Part shown: positions 14,713-22,482 of the stretch, piece by piece
How positions within the stretch are numbered: the stretch's first letter is position 1
How the letters are laid out: each line of letters begins with the position of its first letter
Virus record (IMG/VR): IMGVR_UViG_3300017991_000351
Coordinates: 1-27,293 of that record
Source of the DNA: a virus
Reading direction: 5' to 3' (one strand)
Length of the DNA stretch: 27,293 nucleotides
The notes under the pieces: generated by a model
What the model was told of the DNA's origin: nothing
The model's input: the letters and a program-made list of their open reading frames with translations, nothing else
Database searches by the model: none
Made by a program: the position numbers and the translations under genes

Positions 14713-16413
14713 ATGGAAGGCTTCTTTAATTATGTGATCATAGAGGATGGGGTGGTAGTTGCTCCCGGAGGCGGAGGGGGCGTTAGCACTCTTAACTTTG
14801 AGGATGAGGGGGTTTCCCAAGGGACAGCCCCGATTCTTGACGTTACCGGTGCGGGGGCGTCCATTGCCGTTGGAGGTGGGAAGGCTACCCTGAACGTCCC
14901 CGCTGGAAGCTCCACCATTGAGGTCCAGGATGACGGATCCAAGATCGGAGACGCTCTGATCCTCGATTTTGCCGGGACCGGAATTCAATCAGCGTTTGGG
15001 GCCACTAAGGCTACCCTGACGCTCCCGGAAATTTCCACTGAATTGCTTTACGTCCATCCCGATTTTATTGACAACGCCCTTTTCGGCCAATATTCGACGG
15101 TGGAAGCGGCCATCACGCGGGCCAAGTCCCTTCGGGGTGTGGGCAAGTTCATTCTTATTCGGGTGCGAGCCGCTATCTACCAGCCCACGGTGCAATGGGA
15201 CGTTCACGATGGCTACGGGATGATTTTTGACCCCGGCGTCTTGTTTGATTGGAGCCTATGGGTTGGGGGGACCACCTTCATCCAGTTGGCCGGGTTCACC
15301 TACATGAAAGCGGCCCCCCTTGCGTTCGGGATTGTAGGCCCCCACCCATTTACTGGCGGCAAGATCGTAGAAGCCCTTCGGGTTGACCCGGTGACTTCCG
15401 TGGTTTCACTTGTCCAGGTGGAAGGTGCGTTCCTTTGGGACGGACAAGGGGGCGCTGGTACTTACGGCGTCCACCTTAATCCGAGTGGGGGAGCCTTGGG
15501 TGCAACCCCAACCATGCTTTTCTCAAATTCCCTTTGTAGCGTGTCTTCCGGTATTGGATCGGTGGTGGTGGAAGGGGATTGGGCCTTCAGCGCCGGTGGT
15601 GCCACCAAGATCGCTTGCCTTTTTGCTTCAGCGTTGAAGCAAGTTGATTCGGGGACAGACTACCCGTCTTGTGACATTGACATTAGCCATTTGCAATCAT
15701 TCGGCGGTGTCGGGGTTTACGATTTCGAGAAAAGCCTCAACGGAACCGTGTCGATGAACGGGTCTATTTTGGAGTTGAAGCGTACCAACATGGACTGGTT
15801 CACTGATCTCGCTGGCCTTGCGGACGGCCCGATCAACGAGTTGAACGTCCTCCAGTTTAGCTACCCGGACGTTGCCAAGCCGGTGGAGGAAAGGTACTCC
15901 CTGGAAGCGGCGTTGCTTTTAATTAAACAGGATATGCACGATCTAACGGTAGGACACGACCACGATGGTTCGGATAGTAGAAAAGTAGCCTACTCAGATT
16001 TAACTGGACTACCAGTGTTTGGGACTGAAGATGATGCATCCGAAAGTGATGGAGAATCTACTACAACGTCTACGTCCTTCCAAAACAAGCTCACTTTGAC
16101 CACGGCGTCTTTGCCCATCGGGACGTACCGGATTGGGTGGTATGCTGAGATTAAGTCCAACGATGGTACTAACGATGGTTGCGAAGGCCAAGTTGACCTG
16201 GACGCCGGGACAATTCTTGCCCAAGTGGAATCTATGAACGCTGACCCCGGAGGTATCTCTGGAGGTGATGGACATTGGCTTCCGATGAGTGGAATGAAAA
16301 GGGTGGCCTTCGGTTCGGCGGCCACGCATACCATCGAAATTGATTTCAGGCAGACGAGTTCTAATACCGCTCGCATTCGTCGGGCGCGGATTGAAATTTG
16401 GAGGGTAGCATAA
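14713..16413 (+). CDS. Fibre-like virion protein
   Basis: ATG at 14713 with AAGGAG at 14701-14706. The 566-aa protein carries two N-terminal repeats: residues 27-63 and 69-105 both read roughly DxGxxxGxAxILDxxGxGxxxAxGxxKATLxxP, a repeat found in phage fibres. The centre (about 110-400) is Gly- and strand-rich, compatible with a beta-helix or lectin-type fold. Residues about 415-435 have GHDHDGSDSRKV followed by YSDLTGLP, a common linker in trimeric fibres. The C-terminus (FRQTSSNTARIRRARIEIWRV) is a jelly-roll-type tip end. It probably contacts the host surface or projects from the head/neck. The stop overlaps the next start (TAATG). Confidence 0.78.
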   Translation: MEGFFNYVIIEDGVVVAPGGGGGVSTLNFEDEGVSQGTAPILDVTGAGASIAVGGGKATLNVPAGSSTIEVQDDGSKIGDALILDFAGTGIQSAFGATKATLTLPEISTELLYVHPDFIDNALFGQYSTVEAAITRAKSLRGVGKFILIRVRAAIYQPTVQWDVHDGYGMIFDPGVLFDWSLWVGGTTFIQLAGFTYMKAAPLAFGIVGPHPFTGGKIVEALRVDPVTSVVSLVQVEGAFLWDGQGGAGTYGVHLNPSGGALGATPTMLFSNSLCSVSSGIGSVVVEGDWAFSAGGATKIACLFASALKQVDSGTDYPSCDIDISHLQSFGGVGVYDFEKSLNGTVSMNGSILELKRTNMDWFTDLAGLADGPINELNVLQFSYPDVAKPVEERYSLEAALLLIKQDMHDLTVGHDHDGSDSRKVAYSDLTGLPVFGTEDDASESDGESTTTSTSFQNKLTLTTASLPIGTYRIGWYAEIKSNDGTNDGCEGQVDLDAGTILAQVESMNADPGGISGGDGHWLPMSGMKRVAFGSAATHTIEIDFRQTSSNTARIRRARIEIWRVA

Positions 16414-16661
16414 TGTCCACGATTTACGATTATGACCGGCCAGTGGAGCCAGTTCTTTTTCACAAGGAATCAAACCCCGATCCTCCGCCAGATTATTTTG
16501 AAAGCGGTATTCAGCCCGACGTACTGGCGTCAGAAATGACCAACAAGACCATTGAATGGTGCCGTTGGGACGAGGACACGGAGTTGCTGGAAATCAGTTT
16601 TACGGATGCGTTGGACGCGGGGGACAAGACCATTCTTGATGGCATTGTAGCGTCTAATTAG
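16413..16661 (+). CDS. Small fibre-associated protein (82 aa)
   Basis: ATG at 16413 overlaps the fibre stop codon. The 82-aa product has an acidic, Pro-rich N-half (DPPPDYFESGIQ) and a C-terminal segment, LEISFTDALDAGDKTILDGIVASN. That segment resembles small phage proteins encoded next to fibres, with the pattern FxxALxxxDkxxLDxIV. Function unknown; it may cap or assist assembly of the fibre. The tight overlap suggests equal or coupled synthesis. Confidence 0.65.
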   Translation: MSTIYDYDRPVEPVLFHKESNPDPPPDYFESGIQPDVLASEMTNKTIEWCRWDEDTELLEISFTDALDAGDKTILDGIVASN

Positions 16662-16669
16662 GAGGGACC

Positions 16670-17035
16670 ATGACTGAGCAAGGATACTTTTTTCGGGGAT
16701 CAAAATTAATCCTGACCTCGCCTGACGGGTCCAAGAAGATGACGATGACCCTGGATAACGACGGAGCCTTGAAGTTGGCTGACGATGCCGGGGCGAAACA
16801 TCGTCTACTCGCCACAGGACTTAATAGCCAAAGCGGCGAGGTGGTGTTTAGCGATACTAAATCAATGCGGGTTGATTTTTCAAAAGAGTTTTCCAACTGG
16901 CCCGCGATTACGTTGACGATGTTGGATGAGAACAACACGCCGCCTTATCGTATTTGGCCGGGGAAAACCGGGTTTACGGTGCGGTTCAAAAACAAGTTTA
17001 CCGGGTCCGTTTCCTGGGTAGCGATGGAGGCATGA
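16670..17035 (+). CDS. Short fibre/tip-like protein with an H-type-lectin-like end
   Basis: ATG at 16670 follows AGGAGGGACC. The 121-aa protein has an N-part of short strands (KLILTSPDGSKKMTMTLDN). Its C-terminal half, MRVDFSKEFSNWPAITLT through PGKTGFTVRF and GSVSWVAMEA, follows the pattern of the small beta domain that ends many phage fibres and H-type lectins: VxFxxxFxxxPxVxLT...TGFxVxF...VxWxA. A likely role is receptor or capsid surface binding. The assignment is by pattern, not by alignment. Confidence 0.7.
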   Translation: MTEQGYFFRGSKLILTSPDGSKKMTMTLDNDGALKLADDAGAKHRLLATGLNSQSGEVVFSDTKSMRVDFSKEFSNWPAITLTMLDENNTPPYRIWPGKTGFTVRFKNKFTGSVSWVAMEA

Positions 17036-17036
17036 G

Positions 17037-17231
17037 ATGGCTCTGGTAATTACAATAACGGTGATTGATGATGAAGACTACGACGGTAATTCCGTCCAGA
17101 TAAAACGGGCGTCGGTTACGTTGGATGGGGATGACCTTCCCTTTACGTATTCCTATGATGGGTTAGTTCTTGACGCCGATATTGAGGCAGCGGTGGAAGC
17201 TGACCTGACGGCTCGTGGATATTCTTGGTAG
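17037..17231 (+). CDS. Small acidic protein (64 aa), unknown
   Basis: ATG at 17037 comes one base after the previous stop. The 64-aa product is acidic and strand-rich: MALVITITVIDDEDYDG, then RASVTLDGDDLPFTYSYDG. It ends in a helix, DIEAAVEADLTARGYSW. I do not recognise it. It ends the fibre block and might be an accessory of the preceding short fibre. Support is an intact, snugly fitting reading frame with AGGCATGAG upstream rather than a strong ribosome site. Confidence 0.6.
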   Translation: MALVITITVIDDEDYDGNSVQIKRASVTLDGDDLPFTYSYDGLVLDADIEAAVEADLTARGYSW

Positions 17232-17233
17232 TA

Positions 17234-17665
17234 ATGAGTAAAAAGGGGGTAGTTGAATTGGAAAAGTGGTATAGGTTTGTGCTGGTAGTAGCTCCCCTCA
17301 CGGTGATGGTGGCCGTTTATGGGTGCTCTCGTGGAGGAGGAGGCTCTCTGGAAAGCACAATCTTTGGTGACAACCTCCAGGTGCTCTTGGAGTACGGGGG
17401 AATCCCGGCGGTCATCTTGTTATTTGGGTACTTGTACCTCCGGAGTTTGATGAAGGAGTACGGACGGCAACTTGGGCAAATGCAAGAACAGTTGAATAAT
17501 CAACAAATTGCCATGAACGTCCTCATCCAAAATAACACTAAGGCTCTGACCCGGTTGGGCACGGCCATGATGATGGGGTGTCCCTACATTAGGGGCCACT
17601 TGGACGCCAAGGATGTTGGTTGCGGGGAGGATGATGAAGAAGGACCAACAAAAGCTCCAGACTGA
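17234..17665 (+). CDS. Membrane protein with two hydrophobic segments (holin-like candidate)
   Basis: ATG at 17234 lies two bases after the previous stop, without a clear ribosome site; an in-frame TTG at 17258 downstream of AAAAAGGGGG is an alternative. Using ATG the protein is 143 aa. Hydrophobic segments are YRFVLVVAPLTVMVAVYG (13-30) and GGIPAVILLFGYLYLR (55-70). A coiled-coil-like stretch follows (YGRQLGQMQEQLNNQ, about 76-90, continuing to about 110), then an acidic Cys-containing tail. This resembles small phage holins or membrane anchors. VYGC at 28-31 is also a poor lipobox, so a lipoprotein is possible. Lysis function is inferred only from topology. Confidence 0.6.
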   Translation: MSKKGVVELEKWYRFVLVVAPLTVMVAVYGCSRGGGGSLESTIFGDNLQVLLEYGGIPAVILLFGYLYLRSLMKEYGRQLGQMQEQLNNQQIAMNVLIQNNTKALTRLGTAMMMGCPYIRGHLDAKDVGCGEDDEEGPTKAPD

Positions 17666-17903
17666 GGAGGTCCAGCGGCAAACGCGGGATTTGCTTGGAG
17701 AGCACTCCGATGCTCTGGAGATTTTTGATAGCCTCCCGAAGGCCAAAGGGGAGGCGGCTGATTGGGAGGAGAGCATGAGCGGTCCGAATGCCCCCTTCCC
17801 TTCCACCATCGAGGAGATAGACCATACTGAGGTGGTGGCGCAATCGGAGAACGGAAGCAAGTTTGTGAAGGCCATAAAGGGCCTTCTTAAAGGTAAAAAA
17901 TGA
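17634..17903 (+). CDS. Small charged protein (unknown)
   Basis: The gene overlaps the end of the membrane protein gene. Starts at 17613, 17631 and 17634 are all possible in the same frame; 17634 is chosen because GGGAGG at 17625-17630 lies three bases before it. The product is about 89 aa, strongly charged and probably helical (KKDQQKLQTEEVQRQTRDLL). It has an acidic middle and a basic end (KAIKGLLKGKK). I see no known motif. It shares an ATGA overlap with the next gene, so all three genes here are coupled. It may act with the membrane protein or the neck. Confidence 0.6.
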   Translation: MKKDQQKLQTEEVQRQTRDLLGEHSDALEIFDSLPKAKGEAADWEESMSGPNAPFPSTIEEIDHTEVVAQSENGSKFVKAIKGLLKGKK

Positions 17904-18370
17904 CGGTAACGATGAAAGAGTACGGTCCTTGGGATAGGTTCATGAGGTTCCCGGCTAAGTTGGCAAAGGGTCTCCCTCCCATCGCGGAGAGGGCTATCAA
18001 CAACGAGACCAAAAAGATCGCCAACGCGCTGAAAAACACCATTGAATCTGGAGGGGCCGGAGGTCCGCCGCTCACGGCTGGTGTCACGGCTCGGAAGGGC
18101 CATGGGATCAAGCTGGTGGACTCTCACGCTCTGGCCAACTCCATCGAGATAGACCCGGTGGCCGTGGGCCGGGAAGGCTTCGTGGGGATCAAGAACGGGG
18201 TGGGGCATCCCACCGGCATCTCCATGACGGCTTTGGCCACGATCCACGAATTTGGGACAGCTACTATTCCCCCAAGACCTTTTCTCCGGCCTACACTCCA
18301 GAAGGCGGGACCGGCAATGGTCTTGGGGGTCATCAAGATTTGGAATAAAATGGCCGCGAGGATTTGGTGA
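17900..18370 (+). CDS. Neck / tail-completion protein, HK97 gp10-like
   Basis: A 156-aa protein overlapping the previous gene by four bases (ATGA). The C-terminal motif TIHEFGTATIPPRPFLRPTL (residues about 114-133) is characteristic of the HK97 gp10-like family of neck proteins, which bridge the connector and the tail. The N-terminal half is helical and basic (AERAINNETKKIANALKN), followed by a Gly/Pro loop. Position just before the tail genes agrees. The stop overlaps the next start as TGATG. Confidence 0.82.
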   Translation: MTVTMKEYGPWDRFMRFPAKLAKGLPPIAERAINNETKKIANALKNTIESGGAGGPPLTAGVTARKGHGIKLVDSHALANSIEIDPVAVGREGFVGIKNGVGHPTGISMTALATIHEFGTATIPPRPFLRPTLQKAGPAMVLGVIKIWNKMAARIW

Positions 18371-19611
18371 TGCCAGCTTTGGTTTTAACTCCAGGAGACC
18401 CCGGCAATGTGCTCGATGAGGTGTGCATTGTGAACGGGGCGGTGCGGTTGATGGGGTATGACCCCAACGGCAACGCTGATTTTCCTGAGCTTAACCCAGC
18501 GGCGGAGTTCGTGACATCCGGGTCCATCACCTTCCGGCCTCTGAACCTCCGTGCGGTCCTGGACATATTTTTCGGGTCAGAGGGTGCCTATAAGATGCCA
18601 GGAGATTCGGTCATGCGGTGGCATTTCTCTTTTGACGGCGGGGCCACTGAGGTGGGCTACACCACGGTGCCTCCTGAGTACGTGTTTAGCTGGTTCAACA
18701 ACATTGATGGGCCTCTCCCGGAGGTGCTCACGATCAGGCTGGAGTTGTTCGCCTCCACGGATCTGAGACAGACTCCGGAGTTGAGCCGCTTCCTCCTTTA
18801 TGCCGAGACTGACTATGACGTGGTGGAGGATGCGGTCAGGACACTCAAGCGGGCCATCAAGGATCACGTCCACCCGGAAGCTCGTTCGTGGTTCGTACAT
18901 GCTGGTGGGAACACCATCACTTTGAATTCTCGCATGGATACGGCTACACTAGGGGTATACAAAGAAAATGACCGTGGGTTGGCCTCCAACTTGGTTCAGA
19001 GCTACAATCCTACCACCCATGAGATCACCTTGACTCAATCGGTGACGGCTGGAACGCGGTTGGAGCTTCGGGGCAAAATGGCGTGGGCAACCACCCAAGA
19101 CGAAAAAGGGGCGTTGCAAGTTAGGATCAGGCCGGAACCTGATTATATCAAGTCCCACACGCCGATGTTCGTGATTCGGCATATTGAGAGCAACTACTAC
19201 ACGGACGGGGCGTTGGCTGGAGACGAAACGGAGAAGCGGTTTGGATTCACTCAGGATGATAGGAAGGGCCGGGTCATGGAGAGGCCCCTACCCGTGGATC
19301 TCCTGCTTGCCGTGGACGCTGTTGCCGAGAGGGAGGTGGAGGCTTACGCCATGTGCCGGGCAGTCAGGAACCTCCTCATGCGGGATGACAAGGAAGGCAT
19401 TTGGCAATCGTATGGAATGGGGTACTTTTTTGACATCGTGGACGTTACGCCTCTCACGGACGTGTCTATTCCGGAGGATGAGTTCCATGATTTGCAAGTG
19501 AGGGCTATCTTTGGCGGCAAGGAGTACCAGTCCAGCGTGGATGAGGCTCCCTTGGCCGAAACCATTGAAATTCAAGTAGGCAACGATGAAATTGTGGAGG
19601 TGGAAGGATGA
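18370..19611 (+). CDS. Structural protein, neck or tail-completion candidate (413 aa)
   Basis: ATG at 18370 overlaps the preceding stop; upstream TTG/GTG codons (18364, 18367) are less likely. The protein is mixed alpha/beta. It starts with an Ig-like or jelly-roll-like part (MRWHFSFDGGATEVGY) and ends with an alpha/beta part (VDAVAEREVEAYAMCRAVRN, then FFDIVDVTPLTDVSIPED). Its place between the gp10-like neck gene and the tail sheath is where tail terminator or neck whisker genes usually lie. I do not recognise a definite family. Stop and next start overlap as ATGA. Confidence 0.7.
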   Translation: MPALVLTPGDPGNVLDEVCIVNGAVRLMGYDPNGNADFPELNPAAEFVTSGSITFRPLNLRAVLDIFFGSEGAYKMPGDSVMRWHFSFDGGATEVGYTTVPPEYVFSWFNNIDGPLPEVLTIRLELFASTDLRQTPELSRFLLYAETDYDVVEDAVRTLKRAIKDHVHPEARSWFVHAGGNTITLNSRMDTATLGVYKENDRGLASNLVQSYNPTTHEITLTQSVTAGTRLELRGKMAWATTQDEKGALQVRIRPEPDYIKSHTPMFVIRHIESNYYTDGALAGDETEKRFGFTQDDRKGRVMERPLPVDLLLAVDAVAEREVEAYAMCRAVRNLLMRDDKEGIWQSYGMGYFFDIVDVTPLTDVSIPEDEFHDLQVRAIFGGKEYQSSVDEAPLAETIEIQVGNDEIVEVEG

Positions 19612-19883
19612 AGGTAATTAAGAACAGGTCAAAGATGCTTTTGACCGTCAATCTTGGGGGCGGTAAGTCAGTGCATCTCCGGCCCAAGGACGTGACGGAA
19701 ATTTCGGATGTCCAAGTTGGACATTCGGAGGTGGTAAAGCACTTGGCCAGAGGACGGCTGGTGCTGGTGGACGCTCCCAAGAAGGCGGATCCCAAACCAG
19801 TCAAGGCAAAAGCGGATCCGCCTCCGGCAAAAGCGGAAACCAAACCGGATCCCAAAGCGGATTCCAAAAAAGACGATAAATAA
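19608..19883 (+). CDS. Small structural-cluster protein with Lys/Pro-rich tail (91 aa)
   Basis: ATG at 19608 overlaps the previous stop by four bases. Residues 1-55 are a compact beta part (MLLTVNLGGGKSVHLRPKD), as in small proteins often encoded before the tail sheath gene. Residues 56-91 are a low-complexity tail of Asp, Pro, Lys and Ala (KADPKPVKAKADPPPAKAE), probably disordered. Function unknown. The stop codon is followed by AGGAGGTGG, the ribosome site of the sheath gene. Confidence 0.65.
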   Translation: MKVIKNRSKMLLTVNLGGGKSVHLRPKDVTEISDVQVGHSEVVKHLARGRLVLVDAPKKADPKPVKAKADPPPAKAETKPDPKADSKKDDK

Positions 19884-19894
19884 GGAGGTGGATC

Positions 19895-21862
19895 ATGGCT
19901 CAGGCTCCGGGCGTACACATCCGTGAAACGGACGTGCTAAGGACAATCGAGGGTGTCCCCGTAGACATCGCGGCGGCTTTTGGAGTCGCTCAAAGGGGAC
20001 CGGACAATGAACTTCGGTTGGTCATCTCGTTTGATGACTTTCAGGGGAAATATGGGAGCTTTTATCAAGGCTCTTACCTCCCGCATTTGGTCCGGGGCTT
20101 TTTCCGGCAAGGCGGGACGGCTCTCTACATCGGGCGCACGGTTGGCTCCGGTGCGGCCAAATCCGCTGGAGCGGCTGATGCCGTTGGCGGCGTGGCGGAC
20201 ACCGTGGACATCCAGGGCCGCGACGTGGGAGAGTACGGAAACTCCATCCTCTCCGATTTCACCAAAGCGGAAACTACCCTCACGGCGGCTTCGGCGGCGA
20301 TTGACACGGAGATCACCGTGGCCTCCATCGGACAGTTTGAGTTGGGTGACTGCATTGTGATGAACGATGGCTCCAACAAGTACACCGGGATCGTGGTTGG
20401 CGTGGACGTGCCCACCAAAAAGCTCAAATTGAGCGTGGCGGTAGGCTTCATCTTTGCCATCGGGGTGGAGGTCAAGACCTCAACCTCTCATCGAGCCAAC
20501 ACCAAAATCGTGACCGGTTTCGCGGTGGGAGCATCCACCGTCCAGTTCACCGTGACCAACTCCTTCAACATCCGGGTGGGAGACCTCCTGATGATCATGA
20601 CGGGAGACATCTCCACGGACTATATGTTCACGGAGGTCCGCGTCACCGGCGTGAACGGGTCCACGATTTTCGCGGACGTTCTCAATGAGGACAACAGCGT
20701 CATCACCACGATGCCAGCCGACGCTCACGTGACCGTCCAGGGGTTCAACGTCACCACCACCTACAACGGGGTGGGACAGACCTACTCCTTCATCTCACTG
20801 GAGTCCGAGAACGCCATCGACTACGTGGATGAACGTCTTGGCGGAGAGCGCAACGAGTCCGATCTTGTTGAGTTGCTCGACGCCGGGAACGTGGAGGTCA
20901 CCAACTGGCGGATCGAGCAATATCCCGCTCCCTACCAGTGGGCAATGTCCGGGGGCTTGGACGGTGCCGCTCCGGCGGACATCGACTATCTCGGGACCAA
21001 CCCGGCCAAGGCGTACAAGCACGGCATCCGTCTGATGGATGAAAATTACCAGATCAGCACCTTTGCCATCCCCGGTGTCACGTCGGCGGGCGTCATCGGC
21101 GGGGCCGATTCTTACGCTCAGGGAAAGCGTTTGGATTTCGTGGGAGACTGCCCTTTGGCGGCGGACACCCTGGATGAGCTTCTGGAGTACCGGAATTTCA
21201 CCTTGGGACTGGACACCTCCTACACGGCCATCTATGCGCCGTGGTTCCGGGAGGAGAATCCCCAAATCCCCGGCGCTCTCTTGGAGCTTCCTCCCTCATG
21301 CCGTCAATTAGGAGTCAACTCCTCCACGGCGGCAAGAGAAGGCGTCCACAAGGCTCCGGCCAACGTGGAATACTACGATACGGTCAATCTGGTGGCGGAT
21401 TTCTCCGAGACTGAGCACGGCATTCTCAACGAAGCCGGGATCAACCTCATTCGGATCTTCCCTGGACGCGGTATCAGGGTGTTCGGAGCGCGGACCCTCT
21501 ACTCCGGCAGAGACGGCAGACAGTTCGTGCCCGTCCGGAGGCTGGCAAACTACGTGGAGAGGTCCGTGGCCAACTTGGCCTTTGAGTTCACGTTTGACGT
21601 TATCACGGAGGTCTTGTGGGCACGTATCGCCGGGGCCATTGACCGGTTCCTCCGCAACCTCTGGAAGGCGGGGATGCTCTATCCGCGTAACGACGCCACC
21701 CGCGCCTTCTTTGTCCTCATCAATGAGGGCCTCAACCCCACGGAGGTGGTCCGAGAAGGCCGCGTCCGGGGCAAGGTAGCGTTCTCTCCGGCCCCTCCGG
21801 CGGAGCAGATTGAGTTGGACATTGCACTTTGGGCGGGTAATTCCGAGATCGCTGAAGGCTAA
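19895..21862 (+). CDS. Contractile tail sheath protein
   Basis: ATG at 19895 with AAGGAGGTGG upstream. The 655-aa protein forms the contractile outer tail. It begins APGVHIRETDVLRTIEGVP, the usual sheath N-terminus, followed by FGVAQRGPDNE and GYF-like segments (HLVRGFFRQGGTALYIGR). The C-terminal domain is recognisable: EAGINLIRIFPGRGIRVFGA, VPVRRLANYVERSVA, and LYPRNDATRAFFVLINEGLN. Between these, residues about 125-195 and 205-283 are two similar beta modules that would face outward; the same type occurs in the adaptor at 12957. Presence of sheath defines the particle as a myovirus. Confidence 0.93.
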   Translation: MAQAPGVHIRETDVLRTIEGVPVDIAAAFGVAQRGPDNELRLVISFDDFQGKYGSFYQGSYLPHLVRGFFRQGGTALYIGRTVGSGAAKSAGAADAVGGVADTVDIQGRDVGEYGNSILSDFTKAETTLTAASAAIDTEITVASIGQFELGDCIVMNDGSNKYTGIVVGVDVPTKKLKLSVAVGFIFAIGVEVKTSTSHRANTKIVTGFAVGASTVQFTVTNSFNIRVGDLLMIMTGDISTDYMFTEVRVTGVNGSTIFADVLNEDNSVITTMPADAHVTVQGFNVTTTYNGVGQTYSFISLESENAIDYVDERLGGERNESDLVELLDAGNVEVTNWRIEQYPAPYQWAMSGGLDGAAPADIDYLGTNPAKAYKHGIRLMDENYQISTFAIPGVTSAGVIGGADSYAQGKRLDFVGDCPLAADTLDELLEYRNFTLGLDTSYTAIYAPWFREENPQIPGALLELPPSCRQLGVNSSTAAREGVHKAPANVEYYDTVNLVADFSETEHGILNEAGINLIRIFPGRGIRVFGARTLYSGRDGRQFVPVRRLANYVERSVANLAFEFTFDVITEVLWARIAGAIDRFLRNLWKAGMLYPRNDATRAFFVLINEGLNPTEVVREGRVRGKVAFSPAPPAEQIELDIALWAGNSEIAEG

Positions 21863-21887
21863 CGCTGGAAGCTGAGGAGGTAAGACC

Positions 21888-22400
21888 ATGGCCGATTTCC
21901 TTTTTGGAAAACGAGTGGATCCGTATCGTGGGTTCAGGTTCCGGGTGCTGGACGTATCCGGCGTTGAGCTTGGCGGGTTTACCACGGTCAGTGGCCTCAG
22001 AGACGAGACAGAGGTAGTTGAATACCGTGAAGGAGTGGATGGGATCACCGCCCGGAAGCTCCCCGGTTTCACGACCTCTGACAACATCGTCTTAGAGAGA
22101 GGTCTTTCCGTGGATGAAACCCTCCAAGAATGGCGGAATGAGGTATGGAGCGCCGAGCAGGACAACACCGTCCTACCGGACTCCGAGTTCCGCCGCGACA
22201 TCATCATCCAGCTTCTCGATCAGAGAGGTCAGGTGGTGAAACAATGGAAGATCCTGGAGGCATGGCCCACCATCTATGAGGTTGACACCTTGGATGCCAT
22301 GTCCTCAGACGTTCTTCTTGAACGGGTTGAGTTGGCAAATGAAGGCCACTACCTTATCCCGACCGCAACGGGATTGGGTGGGGCCACACCGCAAGGCTAA
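21888..22400 (+). CDS. Tail tube protein
   Basis: ATG at 21888 follows GAGGAGGTAAGACC. The 170-aa protein forms the inner tube enclosed by the sheath. RVDPYRGFRFRVLDVSG, FTTVSGLRDETEVVEYREG and NIVLERGLS match the T4 gp19-like tail tube family. The C-terminal part (WKILEAWPTIYEVDTLDAM) carries the conserved strand-turn. Its place directly after the sheath gene is standard. The stop codon is followed at once by another copy of the palindrome. Confidence 0.93.
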   Translation: MADFLFGKRVDPYRGFRFRVLDVSGVELGGFTTVSGLRDETEVVEYREGVDGITARKLPGFTTSDNIVLERGLSVDETLQEWRNEVWSAEQDNTVLPDSEFRRDIIIQLLDQRGQVVKQWKILEAWPTIYEVDTLDAMSSDVLLERVELANEGHYLIPTATGLGGATPQG

Positions 22401-22401
22401 T

Positions 22402-22415
22402 TGCACACGTGTGCA
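22402..22415. promoter_or_regulatory. Palindromic site after the tail tube gene
   Basis: TGCACACGTGTGCA is a perfect 14-base palindrome starting one base after the tube stop. It is identical over these bases to the sites at 1008-1021, 1034-1047 and 12416-12429. It opens an 82-base gap, longer than most in the cluster, before the chaperone gene. No clear -35/-10 pair was found in the remainder of the gap. Confidence 0.68.
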
Positions 22416-22482
22416 TCATCCTTGGTTATCAGTCACCGTCTGACCTACGGTTGGGCGGCTGGCAGTAAATGAGGAGGCTAGA

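Noticed and set aside
14713-17035. Diversity-generating retroelement acting on the fibre genes
   Set aside because: No reverse transcriptase, template repeat or C-type-lectin variable region was seen in the window.
21308-22207. Long open frame on the - strand (299 codons) across sheath and tube genes
   Set aside because: It is opposite two firmly identified genes, has no ribosome binding site or recognisable domain, and fits the pattern of shadow frames caused by codon bias on the + strand.
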